Part shown: piece by piece, positions 1 through 8,528 of the stretch
Layout: each line of letters begins with the position of its first letter
How positions within the stretch are numbered: the first letter of the stretch is position 1
Assembly (NCBI GenBank): GCA_031274765.1
Contig: JAISPR010000093.1
Coordinates: 1 to 43,710, forward strand
Length of the DNA: 43,710 bases
DNA from: Nitrososphaerota archaeon
Lineage (GTDB): Archaea; Thermoproteota; Bathyarchaeia; Bathyarchaeales; Bathycorpusculaceae
Direction of reading: 5' to 3'
Program-made: the position numbers and the translations under genes
The notes under the pieces: model-generated
What the model saw: the letters and a program-made list of their open reading frames with translations, nothing else
The model's database searches: none
What the model was told of the DNA's origin: nothing

Positions 1-8
1 ACAGGGGA

Positions 9-179
9 TTAGAAAAAGACGTTCGCCAAAACTGAAACAACAATTAACGAAACCGCTATAGCAACAAGCAACTCGGGACGAATTTTTACGCCTTCAGTTT
101 CTTCCTCAAAGAACCTCAACAAACCAGCACTGCCCGCAGGCATTGGGCCGCCTTCTTTCTTACGCTTCCTCATACCCAT
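9..179 (-). CDS. Preprotein translocase subunit Sec61-beta (SecG in archaea)
   Basis: A 56-residue protein forming the small tail-anchored subunit of the SecYEG/Sec61 channel in the cytoplasmic membrane. It has a basic N-terminus (MGMRKRKKEGG), then the family signature PMPAGSAGLLRFFEEE followed by GVKIRPE, and finally one transmembrane helix (about residues 38-54) that ends the protein. That order and the length are typical of archaeal Sec61-beta. I use the first ATG at 179; a second ATG two codons in (173) is also possible. A weak AGGACC lies just upstream. The stop codon is only a few bases from the window edge, so the downstream neighbour cannot be seen. Confidence 0.9.
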   Translation of the reverse strand: MGMRKRKKEGGPMPAGSAGLLRFFEEETEGVKIRPELLVAIAVSLIVVSVLANVFF

Positions 180-908
180 TAAACATCAGGTCCTAAATTG
201 TAATACATCCTAATGCGGCTTAAACTAATTAAGCTTATGCCAAAAAACGAAATTCAAACAAACAACTCCAAACAAACATAAAAATAATCCCTATCCGCCG
301 CTTTTTACATAACCCATAACTCCAAACAACAAGCAACCAACCTACGCACCATTTTATCACCCAAATTCTCACTGTTTTTACACCTACAAACAACATAGTA
401 ATTTTAACCTGATTTTGAAAACCACACTTTAATTTAAACGTTAATAACAAATAACAATATCGTTTACAACACATATTTTTGCCATATAACACAATTGCAC
501 CAACAACACAGAAAAAATTATGATACAACCAACACATAAAACACAAATTAACACTAAAAAACAAACACAATAAACACAAATAAAATACACCAAAAATTGA
601 CAAACAATTCCCAACCCCACAACTACAACACTGACAAGAACGCAGACCAAATAACAATTTAACAAAAATATAATTTAACTCTCAACGAAAACACACCTCA
701 AAACAACTCATTTTACATTAAAAATTAAAGGTTAACAACAAGTTTATTTGGCAAATAAAAACATACACACAACCACCCCATATAACCACACACGTTAAAT
801 ACATACAAAAATACGTAACACACAATTTTTAGTATACAAAAGCATCAACCAAACATAGAAAAAGCTGATTAACACATATCCATAAAACAAACAACAAAGG
901 TAAGCACT
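180..908. other. AT-rich intergenic region between divergent genes
   Basis: About 730 bases with no convincing gene. Open frames on the minus strand translate to cysteine- and phenylalanine-rich, low-complexity sequence without domain character, so I treat them as spurious. The plus strand is strikingly A/C-rich. Promoters for Sec61-beta (leftward) and the MazG-like gene (rightward) must lie here, but no single box stands out. Confidence 0.6.
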
Positions 909-1196
909 ATGCAAATTAACGAATTCCAAGAAATGATGAAACGCCTCTACTTTGAACGTGACAACACACGCGGCATCGAGGGCACCTTTAACTGGCTAAC
1001 AGAAGAAGTTCAAGAATTAGGCGCAGAACTCAAAAACAACAACAAAGAAGCCACTGAAAAAGAATTTGCCGACGTCATCGCCTGGCTAGCCTCACTAGCA
1101 AACATTATGAACATAGACCTTGAAAAAGCCGCCTTGACAAAGTACCCAAACAAATGCCCCAAATGCCACTCATCACCTTGCCAATGCACATTTTAA
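909..1196 (+). CDS. MazG-like nucleotide pyrophosphohydrolase with C-terminal cysteine cluster
   Basis: A 95-residue protein of the all-alpha MazG/NTP-PPase superfamily, which hydrolyses (d)NTPs to monophosphates plus pyrophosphate, usually for pool cleaning. The metal-binding helices are visible: WLTEEVQELGAEL (EExxE type, about residues 29-41) and EFADVIAWLASLANI (ExxD type, about 52-66). The tail after residue 80 contains CPKCHSSPCQC, a probable zinc knuckle that is not part of the minimal MazG fold. The ATG is preceded by AAAGGTAAG at a suitable distance. It converges on the winged-helix gene on the other strand and their stop codons overlap in a TTAA. The substrate cannot be read from sequence. 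Confidence 0.85.
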   Translation: MQINEFQEMMKRLYFERDNTRGIEGTFNWLTEEVQELGAELKNNNKEATEKEFADVIAWLASLANIMNIDLEKAALTKYPNKCPKCHSSPCQCTF

Positions 1197-1483
1197 ACCA
1201 AACGTTTCTGCCCCAAACCTGACAAAAGCCAAATGTAGCGCCGATTACCCTTACGCTCAACAATACCTTCACATTTCAAAAGCCGAAGATGATACATCAC
1301 AACATTATAGCGCAAACAAGAAAGTTGAACAAGCATAGCAGCACTAAAAGCTTCACGCTCAAACAACATCAAAAGTTTAGTTCGCGCAGAAAGCCCACTG
1401 CGAACATTTCGAATAGTCTTCAAATATGCGTTGGGATGCCAATTTTTCCTTATGATACTCACCGCCAAATAATGCAGAGTCAT
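1193..1483 (-). CDS. Small winged-helix (ArsR-like) DNA-binding protein
   Basis: A 96-residue protein. After a variable N-terminus, the segment from about residue 32 (ARTKLLMLFEREAFSA) through YNVVMYHLRLLKCEGIVERKGNRRYIW has the helix-turn-helix plus wing pattern of archaeal ArsR-type winged helices. The recognition helix is about NVVMYHLRLL and the wing about GNRRYIW. It starts 15 bases after the PolD large-subunit stop codon on the same strand, so it is probably the last gene of that operon and is likely co-transcribed with the polymerase. No metal-binding cysteine pair typical of ArsR sensors is seen. Its target is unknown. The N-terminal 25 residues are weakly supported, and an internal start is possible. 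Confidence 0.75.
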   Translation of the reverse strand: MTLHYLAVSIIRKNWHPNAYLKTIRNVRSGLSARTKLLMLFEREAFSAAMLVQLSCLRYNVVMYHLRLLKCEGIVERKGNRRYIWLLSGLGQKRLV

Positions 1484-1498
1484 GCTTGAAAAACTTAG

Positions 1499-4400
1499 TC
1501 ATTTGAAGTCAAATAATGTGGCCTGTTTGGGCTTTTTATTATCAAACATCAAAGTAATTTCTTCTTTGATGAGATTCATGCGCTGCGTATAGTAGTTGGG
1601 CAACCCATATTTATCAACAAGCTGCTGAGCGGCTTTGAGGTATTTTTCGATGTTACCGCGATAAACAGTGAGCGTGAGCGCTCCACCACATCGGGTGCAT
1701 TTGCCGCCAAGAGGCAGACGGCGATATTTCGCGTTACATGCTTTACAACGAAACCCCTGGGTGGAAAACGCACGCATATTACCCGCGATATCACGCATCA
1801 GATGCGTGTTTAGAACTTTTAGAGCAACCCGTTTAGCATCAACTGCCTCGATTTTTTCACCCAGCTCTAACTGCATATGGAGTTTATCAGTCATTGATTT
1901 GAATTCTTTGTAACTGCTATTAGCATTGCCAAGGTTTATATCGGTACAAGGAGTGGTGAATTGAAAGCCCTCAAATTGACCCTCAGTACCCAACCGATGA
2001 CTGATGACATCCATAAACGCACTAATTGGGCGGGCGTCACCTTTGAATAAAGTTTGTTGGTAGAATTCTATGGGATAAGTTGCACTAACATCAAAATCAT
2101 GCGCTTGACGCTGTACCTCTTTGGTATTCACAAAGGGGATAAGCAAGATGGGTGCATCCATAATACCGCCTATTTGCGAGGGCAAAAAATCTCGAGAAAA
2201 ATTTAGCAAAGTATCAAGAGCCAGCATGATAGCATCTTCATCACCATCACAATCCCTGCGTTTAGCAGAATGCCAAACCGGATGTGCATAAATCAAGTTA
2301 CGATCTGTGTAACCAACAACTCTTCCCAAAATACAAGCACAGGTATGGGGAGCTAAACCAAAGATTAGATGTCCAATCATATCTTCAGGTTTTGTAACAT
2401 TATAGAAGGCAGGACGCTTGTAAACTTTTATGAGCAACTCATCGATAAAGCGAGCCGTCTGCACTAAATAGGTTCCAGCGCTCCAAGGAATAACAACGTC
2501 TTGAATTTTTAGTTCACAAACTTGATTGGGATCAGTTAAGGGTAAACCGTGAGTGTCTGCAAAATATCCCATCTGATGCATCTTTTCAATAGGCACACCA
2601 ATTTCAGCAGGTGTGATATGAGTGAGAGGCGCATTAGTACCATCAAACCGTATGGTACCATCCTTATATGTAGACACGCCATGCTTTGCACGCAAAATAC
2701 CCTTTTCAATGATTTCAGGCATTTTATTTGCACTATTTAGACCCTTCACGCCACGCAACATTTTAGGGGTTGAACAACCAAGGTTATTACTTGCAGTTGA
2801 CAACAATTCTCTAAAGTTAAAAGACTGACGCTGGTAAAACACCGCGTTAGTTTTGCAAAGACCACAATAATCATCTTTGAGAGACCGCCCACACCGAGGA
2901 CACCCCTTCTCACAAACCGTTAAGACATTACAAGTGTCACATTTTATTTTTATAGTATAGGATTTACAAACAGGACATTTACGTTTGGCTAACTCAACAA
3001 AAACGGGCCCTTTCTTAGCAGCCTCACAGAGGTCACGGTGAGAACCACCCGCTAAACCCACTGGAAACAGTACATGAACCATGGGACGCATTTCACGGTG
3101 CTTAGCCTTCTCAGGTCGACCCATACGGCCACCTACATAAGTCGGCGCTTTATCCTTAACCTGAACACCACACAATACACTTAACAATTCCAACACAGTG
3201 GATGCCTGCAAAGATTCAGTTAACCGCGGGGTTCCATAACCAAGAGTAAAAGCCATAGCCGCCGCATCTTCTCCAGTCAGTATAATTTGTCCATCAAGCA
3301 GTTTGTAGGGGACAAAAATTTTGCGAAGCACTCCAACTACTTCCTCATTTGCCGGCCCAACAATTTTTGTGACAATCCCCTCTGTTAGAACTACTTCACA
3401 AATTAAAAACCAGTTACGCAAAGGCACTACTTCTTGAGGGGATAAAAGACTGGACCAAAAAAAAGTCGCACTTGGAGATAGAGGGATACCCAAAATTTGG
3501 CTAAGAGCAACGGCTTCTTTTGTTGTGGGCTTATTGTTAAATGGCTCACATATAAAATCCTCAAGCCGCTTAGCAGAAATTTGACAATCAAGTGCCGCTT
3601 GAACATAGCCGCCAGCGTATTTTACAAGCGCGTTTTGAAGATCCTTAGCCCACCATTCTTCCACATAACCCGAAGGGGGAAGAGCCTTGTTACTGTATAG
3701 AAAATCACCAAAATCAATGAGCATATCTCCTAGAAATAGAATTTTTTGGATTTTTCCTCTAACAGTGGATGTATAGTTCTCAAGCGATACTCTAACTACT
3801 GAGCCATCCTTTAGTAATACTACAGGTTTTTCGAGGCTGTCAACGGGCAGAGTAACGCCGCCTTTGCCGGGAAGCTCTAGGCGCATTTGGGTGCCAGCGG
3901 CTAGAAAATTTTCCACAACAAACATAGTTGCAGGGTGTATACCCACAGCAGAGAGGCCGGTGTTTCTTGATCGACCATAGCGCAGTCTAAAGCCGCCCCG
4001 TGTTGAGGGAAATGCAAAGATAGGGCGACCGGCAATCACATCGTCCATAAAGCCGCCGGATTTTTTCTCAGATTTTTTCTTAAAGTTTTTGAGCCATTCC
4101 CAACCAGAAAATTTGAGGTTGTCAATGATAACATAGACTTTTAATGCACGACCAACGATGCCGTCGTTTATAACTCGTAGGGCTCCACCGCGGACGCGAT
4201 TGGTTTCTATCCGTTCTAAGTTACGGTATGAGGAGACTTCGACAGGGTCTGATTCTGTACCGGTACATTCGATTGGGACAAGTTTGAGTGCTTTGCGGAG
4301 TTCTTCATCAGGAATGTGGTATTGGAAGCGGCCAACGGACCGTTCGTAGAGTCGGAGTTCTTCTATAAATCGAGAAATTTCTTCTTCCGTGGGTTTGTAA

Positions 4401-4921
4401 ATGTCTAAGTTTAGTTCTCGTCGTACATAGTCGCCAACAACAAGTGTTAGGGCTTGGTCTGTGCCGCCGGCTGAGCGGATGGGTCCAGCAAAATAGATGC
4501 CCAGATAGCGGGTTTGGTCGGCGTTTTTTTTAATCTTCACTTGGGCAATGCCTTGAATTGGTGCAGCGGTTAAGCCTTCAGTGAAAATTGCTAATGCTGT
4601 GCGGATGGCTTGCTCAGCTAGTTTTTCAGGCTCTTTTTCTTCATCGGTTAGAGCGAATTTGCCCTGGGCGATTTCTTTTGCAGTATAGAAGGCGATTTCT
4701 TCGCGTGGCATAGTTTTGCTGAGTTCGCGAATGCTAATGGCAACGCCTTTGGGTCCAACTAATCCTTCAACCAAGTCGGCGATGTCTTGTGCTATGATGC
4801 ATTCGGTTTTAAGTGCGGGGTCTAAGCCCAATGATCGGGCATCGTCGCTTATGGTGTAGAGACGTTTGAGTTCGTCAGCCATTATTTGAATATATGTTTG
4901 ATAGCCCTTGCTTATGTTCAA
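1499..4921 (-). CDS. polC: DNA polymerase D large subunit (DP2)
   Basis: Catalytic subunit of the archaeal replicative DNA polymerase D, 1,140 residues with no intein. The hallmark catalytic motif RRDCDGDEDA (about residue 888), with the two metal-binding aspartates of the double-psi beta-barrel core, is intact. A multi-cysteine zinc region spans about residues 645-695 (CPVCKSY, CDTCNVLTVC, CPRCG, CGLCK), and a second is near the C-terminus (CKACNAKY to CTRCGG, about 1060-1085). The last residues, KQATLFDFK, form a PCNA-interacting PIP box. The start is TTG at 4921; an internal ATG at 4882 exists, but the upstream residues match the helical N-terminus of the family. An Elf1-like gene lies upstream and a winged-helix gene downstream, all on the minus strand. 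The partner subunit DP1 is at 11,786-13,387. A GTGA-TTTGC-TCAC palindrome sits immediately upstream of the start. Confidence 0.97.
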   Translation of the reverse strand: MNISKGYQTYIQIMADELKRLYTISDDARSLGLDPALKTECIIAQDIADLVEGLVGPKGVAISIRELSKTMPREEIAFYTAKEIAQGKFALTDEEKEPEKLAEQAIRTALAIFTEGLTAAPIQGIAQVKIKKNADQTRYLGIYFAGPIRSAGGTDQALTLVVGDYVRRELNLDIYKPTEEEISRFIEELRLYERSVGRFQYHIPDEELRKALKLVPIECTGTESDPVEVSSYRNLERIETNRVRGGALRVINDGIVGRALKVYVIIDNLKFSGWEWLKNFKKKSEKKSGGFMDDVIAGRPIFAFPSTRGGFRLRYGRSRNTGLSAVGIHPATMFVVENFLAAGTQMRLELPGKGGVTLPVDSLEKPVVLLKDGSVVRVSLENYTSTVRGKIQKILFLGDMLIDFGDFLYSNKALPPSGYVEEWWAKDLQNALVKYAGGYVQAALDCQISAKRLEDFICEPFNNKPTTKEAVALSQILGIPLSPSATFFWSSLLSPQEVVPLRNWFLICEVVLTEGIVTKIVGPANEEVVGVLRKIFVPYKLLDGQIILTGEDAAAMAFTLGYGTPRLTESLQASTVLELLSVLCGVQVKDKAPTYVGGRMGRPEKAKHREMRPMVHVLFPVGLAGGSHRDLCEAAKKGPVFVELAKRKCPVCKSYTIKIKCDTCNVLTVCEKGCPRCGRSLKDDYCGLCKTNAVFYQRQSFNFRELLSTASNNLGCSTPKMLRGVKGLNSANKMPEIIEKGILRAKHGVSTYKDGTIRFDGTNAPLTHITPAEIGVPIEKMHQMGYFADTHGLPLTDPNQVCELKIQDVVIPWSAGTYLVQTARFIDELLIKVYKRPAFYNVTKPEDMIGHLIFGLAPHTCACILGRVVGYTDRNLIYAHPVWHSAKRRDCDGDEDAIMLALDTLLNFSRDFLPSQIGGIMDAPILLIPFVNTKEVQRQAHDFDVSATYPIEFYQQTLFKGDARPISAFMDVISHRLGTEGQFEGFQFTTPCTDINLGNANSSYKEFKSMTDKLHMQLELGEKIEAVDAKRVALKVLNTHLMRDIAGNMRAFSTQGFRCKACNAKYRRLPLGGKCTRCGGALTLTVYRGNIEKYLKAAQQLVDKYGLPNYYTQRMNLIKEEITLMFDNKKPKQATLFDFK

Positions 4922-4936
4922 GTGATTTGCTCACAG
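4922..4936. promoter_or_regulatory. GTGA..TCAC palindrome at the DP2 start
   Basis: GTGATTTGCTCACAG abuts the DP2 start codon. Its GTGA-N5-TCAC inverted repeat resembles the TGTGA/TCACA boxes found at the DP1 start, near orc1 and around 7,093-8,347. A regulatory role is inferred; such 5-mers also occur by chance in AT-rich DNA. Confidence 0.3.
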
Positions 4937-5024
4937 TCAAAGTATGTACTAAGGGTTATTTTGGTTTTCGAATCAAGAAAATATAGGACATGGGGTAATG
5001 GTTGATTTGGTTGTTATGCCTTGT

Positions 5025-5282
5025 TTACTGTTCTGTTGCGGGAGGGGTTTTTGTGGGTCCATAAATTTTATCAGTTAGCATGCAGTAGGCGTCAACTGCG
5101 CCTTGTGCGGTTTTGAGGGGGAATTCTTCTTTTAGGCCACAACTACTGCATTGGGTAAGGGCATTGTCGCCTGCTCGAGAGATTTCTACGCGGACTGTTT
5201 CTTTTCCGCACATAGGGCAGGAGAAGAATTTTGGTAATTTCTTTTTTGGTATATGTACAACTTTTTTCCGTCTACGCCCCAT
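5025..5282 (-). CDS. Elf1-like transcription elongation factor, zinc ribbon
   Basis: An 85-residue protein matching archaeal homologues of eukaryotic Elf1, a small factor that associates with elongating RNA polymerase. It begins MGRRRKKVVHIPKKKLPKFF, the basic arm that contacts nucleic acid. A four-cysteine zinc ribbon follows: CPMCGKE and CSSCGLKEEF. The C-terminal helix (GAVDAYCMLTDKIYG) is also typical. The ATG at 5282 has a GAAGGA ribosome-binding site upstream and a TATA-like ATAAATATTA about 38 bases away. It is divergent from nadE and lies about 100 bases upstream of DP2 on the same strand, so it may lead that operon. Confidence 0.88.
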   Translation of the reverse strand: MGRRRKKVVHIPKKKLPKFFSCPMCGKETVRVEISRAGDNALTQCSSCGLKEEFPLKTAQGAVDAYCMLTDKIYGPTKTPPATEQ

Positions 5283-5364
5283 ACAAATTCCTTCGTGTTA
5301 TCTGCTAATATTGGATAATATTTATGCTTGTCCTTAAATACTTGCCTACTCACAAGCATAGGAT
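5283..5364. promoter_or_regulatory. Divergent promoter region, elf1 / nadE
   Basis: For nadE, TATA-like CCTTAAATAC (5332-5341) lies about 28 bases before the GTG start with no Shine-Dalgarno, which suggests a leaderless transcript. For elf1, the complement of TAATATTTAT (about 5316-5325) provides a TATA-like box and GAAGGA a ribosome-binding site. Read from sequence; start sites are not proven. Confidence 0.5.
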
Positions 5365-6216
5365 GTGGATATTGTGAGATTAACGCCGTCTGTATTGGAG
5401 ATGGATTTTGAGGAAGTACAAAAAAGAATCTGTTTCTTCATTAAAGAGTATGTAAAAAATACAGATGCCAAAGGCATTGTTTTGGGACTAAGCGGCGGAA
5501 TTGATAGTGCAACAGTTGCAGCATTAGCAAGTTTGGCAGTGGGAGGTGAGAACGTTTTGGCGCTTTTGCTTCCTGAAAAAGAAACAAATAAACAAAAAGA
5601 TCTCGATGATGCCAAGGCCATTGCTGAGCAATTTCATCTGCAAACGCAACTTTGTGATATGACTAATGCTCTAAATGGTATCTACAAAAGTATTCCGGCT
5701 TATGTGCATACAGACCGACTGTGTAAAGGAAATATTAAGGCTAGAACGCGTATGATTTTTCTCTACTATTATGCTAATAGTCAAAAACGTATTGTTTGTG
5801 GCACGTCAGATAAATCGGAAGTTATGATGGGTTATGTTACTAAGTGGGGTGATGCCGCAGCAGATATTGCACCAAATAGTGATCTCTATAAAAGTCAGGT
5901 ACGCAAGTTGGCGTTGCATTTGGGAATTCCAGAGGAGTTGGCGTTGAAACCCTCATCACCAGCGCTGTGGCCTGAACAGTTTGCGGAGTCGGAACTAGAA
6001 ATCAAGTATGATATTCTTGATCTTATTCTGTATGGGCTTGAGAGGTTTATGAAGGCGGAGGAAATCGCAGGGCAGTTAGACATCGAACAGGGTATTGTTG
6101 ATAGGGTTAGAGCGCGGTGGTTGGCAAATGAGCATAAACGCAGATTGCCGCTTGTGCCTAAACTTGGTTTTCGAACTATGGGAAATGATTTTAGGCTTCC
6201 AAGACATAGCTATTAA
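5365..6216 (+). CDS. nadE: NAD+ synthetase, ammonia-type domain
   Basis: Catalyses the last step of NAD biosynthesis, amidation of nicotinic acid adenine dinucleotide with ATP. The 283-residue protein has the N-type ATP pyrophosphatase loop SGGIDS (residues 43-48), the conserved GTSDKSE and GDAAADIAP segments that bind ATP and NaAD, and the KPSSPALWP loop. There is no N-terminal glutaminase domain, so on its own it would use ammonia. The start is GTG at 5365, fitting a leaderless promoter. The next gene, 12 bases downstream, encodes a nitrilase-superfamily amidase of the kind fused to NadE in glutamine-dependent enzymes, so the two may act as separate subunits. Confidence 0.95.
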   Translation: MDIVRLTPSVLEMDFEEVQKRICFFIKEYVKNTDAKGIVLGLSGGIDSATVAALASLAVGGENVLALLLPEKETNKQKDLDDAKAIAEQFHLQTQLCDMTNALNGIYKSIPAYVHTDRLCKGNIKARTRMIFLYYYANSQKRIVCGTSDKSEVMMGYVTKWGDAAADIAPNSDLYKSQVRKLALHLGIPEELALKPSSPALWPEQFAESELEIKYDILDLILYGLERFMKAEEIAGQLDIEQGIVDRVRARWLANEHKRRLPLVPKLGFRTMGNDFRLPRHSY

Positions 6217-6228
6217 AAGAGAAGTGTT

Positions 6229-7062
6229 ATGAAAGCTAAAATTAAGCTTGCGCTCTGTCAAATCAGCAGTAAGCGGGAAAATAAAGAGGCGAATCTTGCT
6301 CAGTTTGAAGAATTGGTGTTTAAGGCAAAGGAGCAGGGGGTAGATTTAGCGATTTTCCCTGAAATGTCTCTTACAGGTTATGTTCTTTATGATCAGGTTT
6401 ATGAGTATGCTGAGTTAATTCCTGGGCCGTCAGTGCAAAAAGTTGAAGAGTTAGCTAAAAAGACGGGTGTGCATATTGTTTTTGGGATGGCGGAATTGAG
6501 TGGAAAAACTCAGGCTACACTGTATAATACGGCGGTGTTTGTGGGGCCGGAAGGGTATATTGGTAAGTATCGTAAAATGTATTTGCCTACTCATAGTGTG
6601 TTTGAAGAAAAACGGTATTTTCGTTTGGGGTATGAGCCGGCGGTGTTCCAAACTAGTATAGGTAGTATTGGATTGACGATTTGTTATGATGTGTTTTTTC
6701 CAGAAGTGTTTAGATTGTCTCGTTTGATGGGTGCGCAGCTTATTGTTTGTATTTCTGCGTCGCCAGCGGTGCGTAGTGGTTATTTTGAAGTTTTGACTGC
6801 GGCACGGGCTTTGGAAAATACTGCGTATTTGGCTTATGTTAATCTCTCGGGTGTAGAGGATGGTTTGCAGTTTTGGGGGGGAAGTCGTCTTGTTAGTCCT
6901 ATGGGTGAGGTTTTAGCTAAGGCTAAGTTTAATGAGAAAGATTTTGTGGTTTGTGAGGTTGATTTTTTGGATTTGCGGATGGCTGAGACGTTTATTCCTA
7001 CTTTGCGGGATCTGCGTCCGGAGTTATATGATAGGTTAAAGCAAATTTCGGGGGAGATTTAG
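6229..7062 (+). CDS. Carbon-nitrogen hydrolase (nitrilase superfamily), possible NAD synthetase glutaminase partner
   Basis: A 277-residue complete CN-hydrolase domain with the catalytic triad Glu45 (FPEMSLTG), Lys116 (KYRKMYLP) and Cys152 (ICYDVFFPE). Enzymes of this superfamily hydrolyse amides or nitriles through a thioester intermediate. The closest functional hint is position: it starts 12 bases after nadE on the same strand and is certainly co-transcribed. In glutamine-dependent NAD synthetases the same domain is fused N-terminal to NadE and supplies ammonia. An alternative is an omega-amidase or carbamoylputrescine amidase role. The domain is certain; the partnership is inference. Confidence 0.9.
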   Translation: MKAKIKLALCQISSKRENKEANLAQFEELVFKAKEQGVDLAIFPEMSLTGYVLYDQVYEYAELIPGPSVQKVEELAKKTGVHIVFGMAELSGKTQATLYNTAVFVGPEGYIGKYRKMYLPTHSVFEEKRYFRLGYEPAVFQTSIGSIGLTICYDVFFPEVFRLSRLMGAQLIVCISASPAVRSGYFEVLTAARALENTAYLAYVNLSGVEDGLQFWGGSRLVSPMGEVLAKAKFNEKDFVVCEVDFLDLRMAETFIPTLRDLRPELYDRLKQISGEI

Positions 7063-7092
7063 CTGGTATATAAGTTTGATTTGGTAGATTGG

Positions 7093-7196
7093 TATCACAG
7101 GAGTATCACACTTTGTGATATCTAGTGATTTATGGTGAAATCACCGTGATTTAGGCGTGATTGGGTGATGTCACGGTTGTTTTTTGTAATATCACC
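7093..7196. repeat. GTGAT/ATCAC repeat array upstream of the 165-residue gene
   Basis: Nine or so copies of the five-base unit GTGAT or its complement ATCAC occur in about 100 bases: TATCACAG, TATCACAC, TTGTGATA, AGTGATT, GGTGAAATCACCGTGATT, GCGTGATT, GGGTGATGTCACGG and ATATCACCTG. Several pair into short dyads, such as GTGATGTCAC. The array looks like clustered protein-binding sites. A matching cluster lies on the other side of the next gene (8,042-8,347). Confidence 0.7.
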
Positions 7197-7544
7197 TGTG
7201 AGGTTGGGTGGGGGGAATATGTTTTGGTGTTAGTTTTGGGGTTAAAATGTGTGTTTTATTTTACTGGAGATGTTAAAAGTGGGTGGTGAAAATTTGAGGG
7301 TGTTTGCAAAAGTGCATTTTTTGTGTAAAGTTCAGGTGTGTTGTTGTAAAAAAATACCGAGAAATTAGCGCTTTTTATGTCAACTGGCATAAATTAGTCG
7401 TTAAATTCACAAATATCTAATTTAGAGGCTGTTTTAAGTGATTGGGGCGTTATTTAGCTGTATTTTATTGCGGTATTTTGGTGTTTTGGGGCTATGAAAG
7501 GATAAAAACATGAGATAGTATACAAATCTGTATCCATTTAGACT
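7197..7544. other. G/T-rich intergenic stretch
   Basis: About 350 bases between the repeat array and the next gene. The plus strand is rich in G and T and contains no credible coding frame. GATAGTATACAAATC (about 7,513-7,527) is a possible TATA region for the downstream gene. Confidence 0.5.
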
Positions 7545-8042
7545 ATGGAGGAATACAACAGTTTGAAGTTAAAAGACGGTGTAACAACCTGGTTAAACGG
7601 AGCATTAAATGACCCTATTGTTAAAATCTTGGCCAAAAACAGCCAATTAACGAAAGTACAGCTCGAAACATTGCTTATTGACGTTTTATCCGAAAATATA
7701 TCGGATAAACAGCTAAAGTACGACGATAAAGCCGCTTTACGCCTAACAAGAGCTAAAATAAGCCGCGGTAGCTTTAATAGGACTTTAAAACAGTCCCGCG
7801 AAAACGTCATCAAATCCATTTATACAGTACTACTTTTAGGATATTTGGGTGTTTTTGACAGTACAACTCTTGATCCGTACCTCGAAATAGCAAATAAACT
7901 ACAAGAATATGTCGAAGCACACCAGAAGATACCAAACAAGGAAGAGGAACTAAAAGACCATCAAAAAGTCATAGAAATCATCAGAAATGAGCTGGAAACA
8001 AGCCTAAAACGGCTTTCTAGCGCCTCAGAAGGGCTTTTGTGA
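7545..8042 (+). CDS. Conserved-looking protein of unknown function flanked by GTGAT arrays
   Basis: A 165-residue, mostly helical soluble protein that I do not recognise by function. No signal peptide, membrane helix or cysteine motif is present. Notable stretches are KISRGSFNRTLKQSRENVIKS (about residues 85-105), which could be a helix-turn-helix with a basic recognition helix, the hydrophobic IYTVLLLGYLGVF, and a charged C-terminal helix. It starts ATGGAGGAA at 7545. Its composition resembles its neighbours and it has full coding character. It sits between two dense GTGAT/ATCAC arrays and upstream of two winged-helix genes and orc1. That placement suggests a DNA-binding or replication-linked role, but this is only inference. 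Confidence 0.7.
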   Translation: MEEYNSLKLKDGVTTWLNGALNDPIVKILAKNSQLTKVQLETLLIDVLSENISDKQLKYDDKAALRLTRAKISRGSFNRTLKQSRENVIKSIYTVLLLGYLGVFDSTTLDPYLEIANKLQEYVEAHQKIPNKEEELKDHQKVIEIIRNELETSLKRLSSASEGLL

Positions 8043-8347
8043 CGTCACAAATCACAGTTTTTTAACCCATTTTTCACTTTTTTCAGGAAGAAAAACACCC
8101 GCCAAAAATATACTTCACCTAAGCCACAATTAACTAAATAAACCCAAATATCAGCTTTTTCAACCCATAAATAACCGCTAAAAACAAGCCGTAAAAAATA
8201 CTGTGATGTGTGATGTCATATATTGTATGGAAAAACATCACCGATAACCTTAAAAGACCATGGAGAATAATGTGATGTGTGATGCAACCGTTAAAATCAC
8301 ACCAAATCACGGTTAAATCACAGCAAATCACGGAGAGAAAAAATCAC
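8042..8347. repeat. Second GTGAT/ATCAC array with helically phased AAATCAC iterons
   Basis: It begins at the stop of the 165-residue gene with GTCACAAATCACAG. The 14-base unit TGTGATGTGTGATG occurs twice, at 8202-8215 and 8271-8284. Then AAATCAC recurs at 8294, 8304, 8315, 8325 and 8341, with spacings of 10, 11, 10 and 16 bases, so four copies lie on one face of the helix. It overlaps the upstream region of the next gene and probably contains its promoter or operator. Confidence 0.75.
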
Positions 8348-8528
8348 GGTTGACCTCACAATAATAATCATCACCATTTTAACAGCCATCACAGCAATAG
8401 CAACACACCAATACTACAAACACATACAAAGAGCACACAAAGAATACCAAAAAGCCAAAAATTTCTTAGAAGACATAGTTTTAAGTTTTGACCGGGAACT
8501 TAAACGTGAATCAATAAAGTTTGACACC

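Noticed and set aside
235-665. Two minus-strand open frames of 140 and 74 codons
   Set aside because: They encode C/F/V/L low-complexity sequence arising from A/C-rich non-coding DNA, overlap each other in different frames, and show no domain or start signal.
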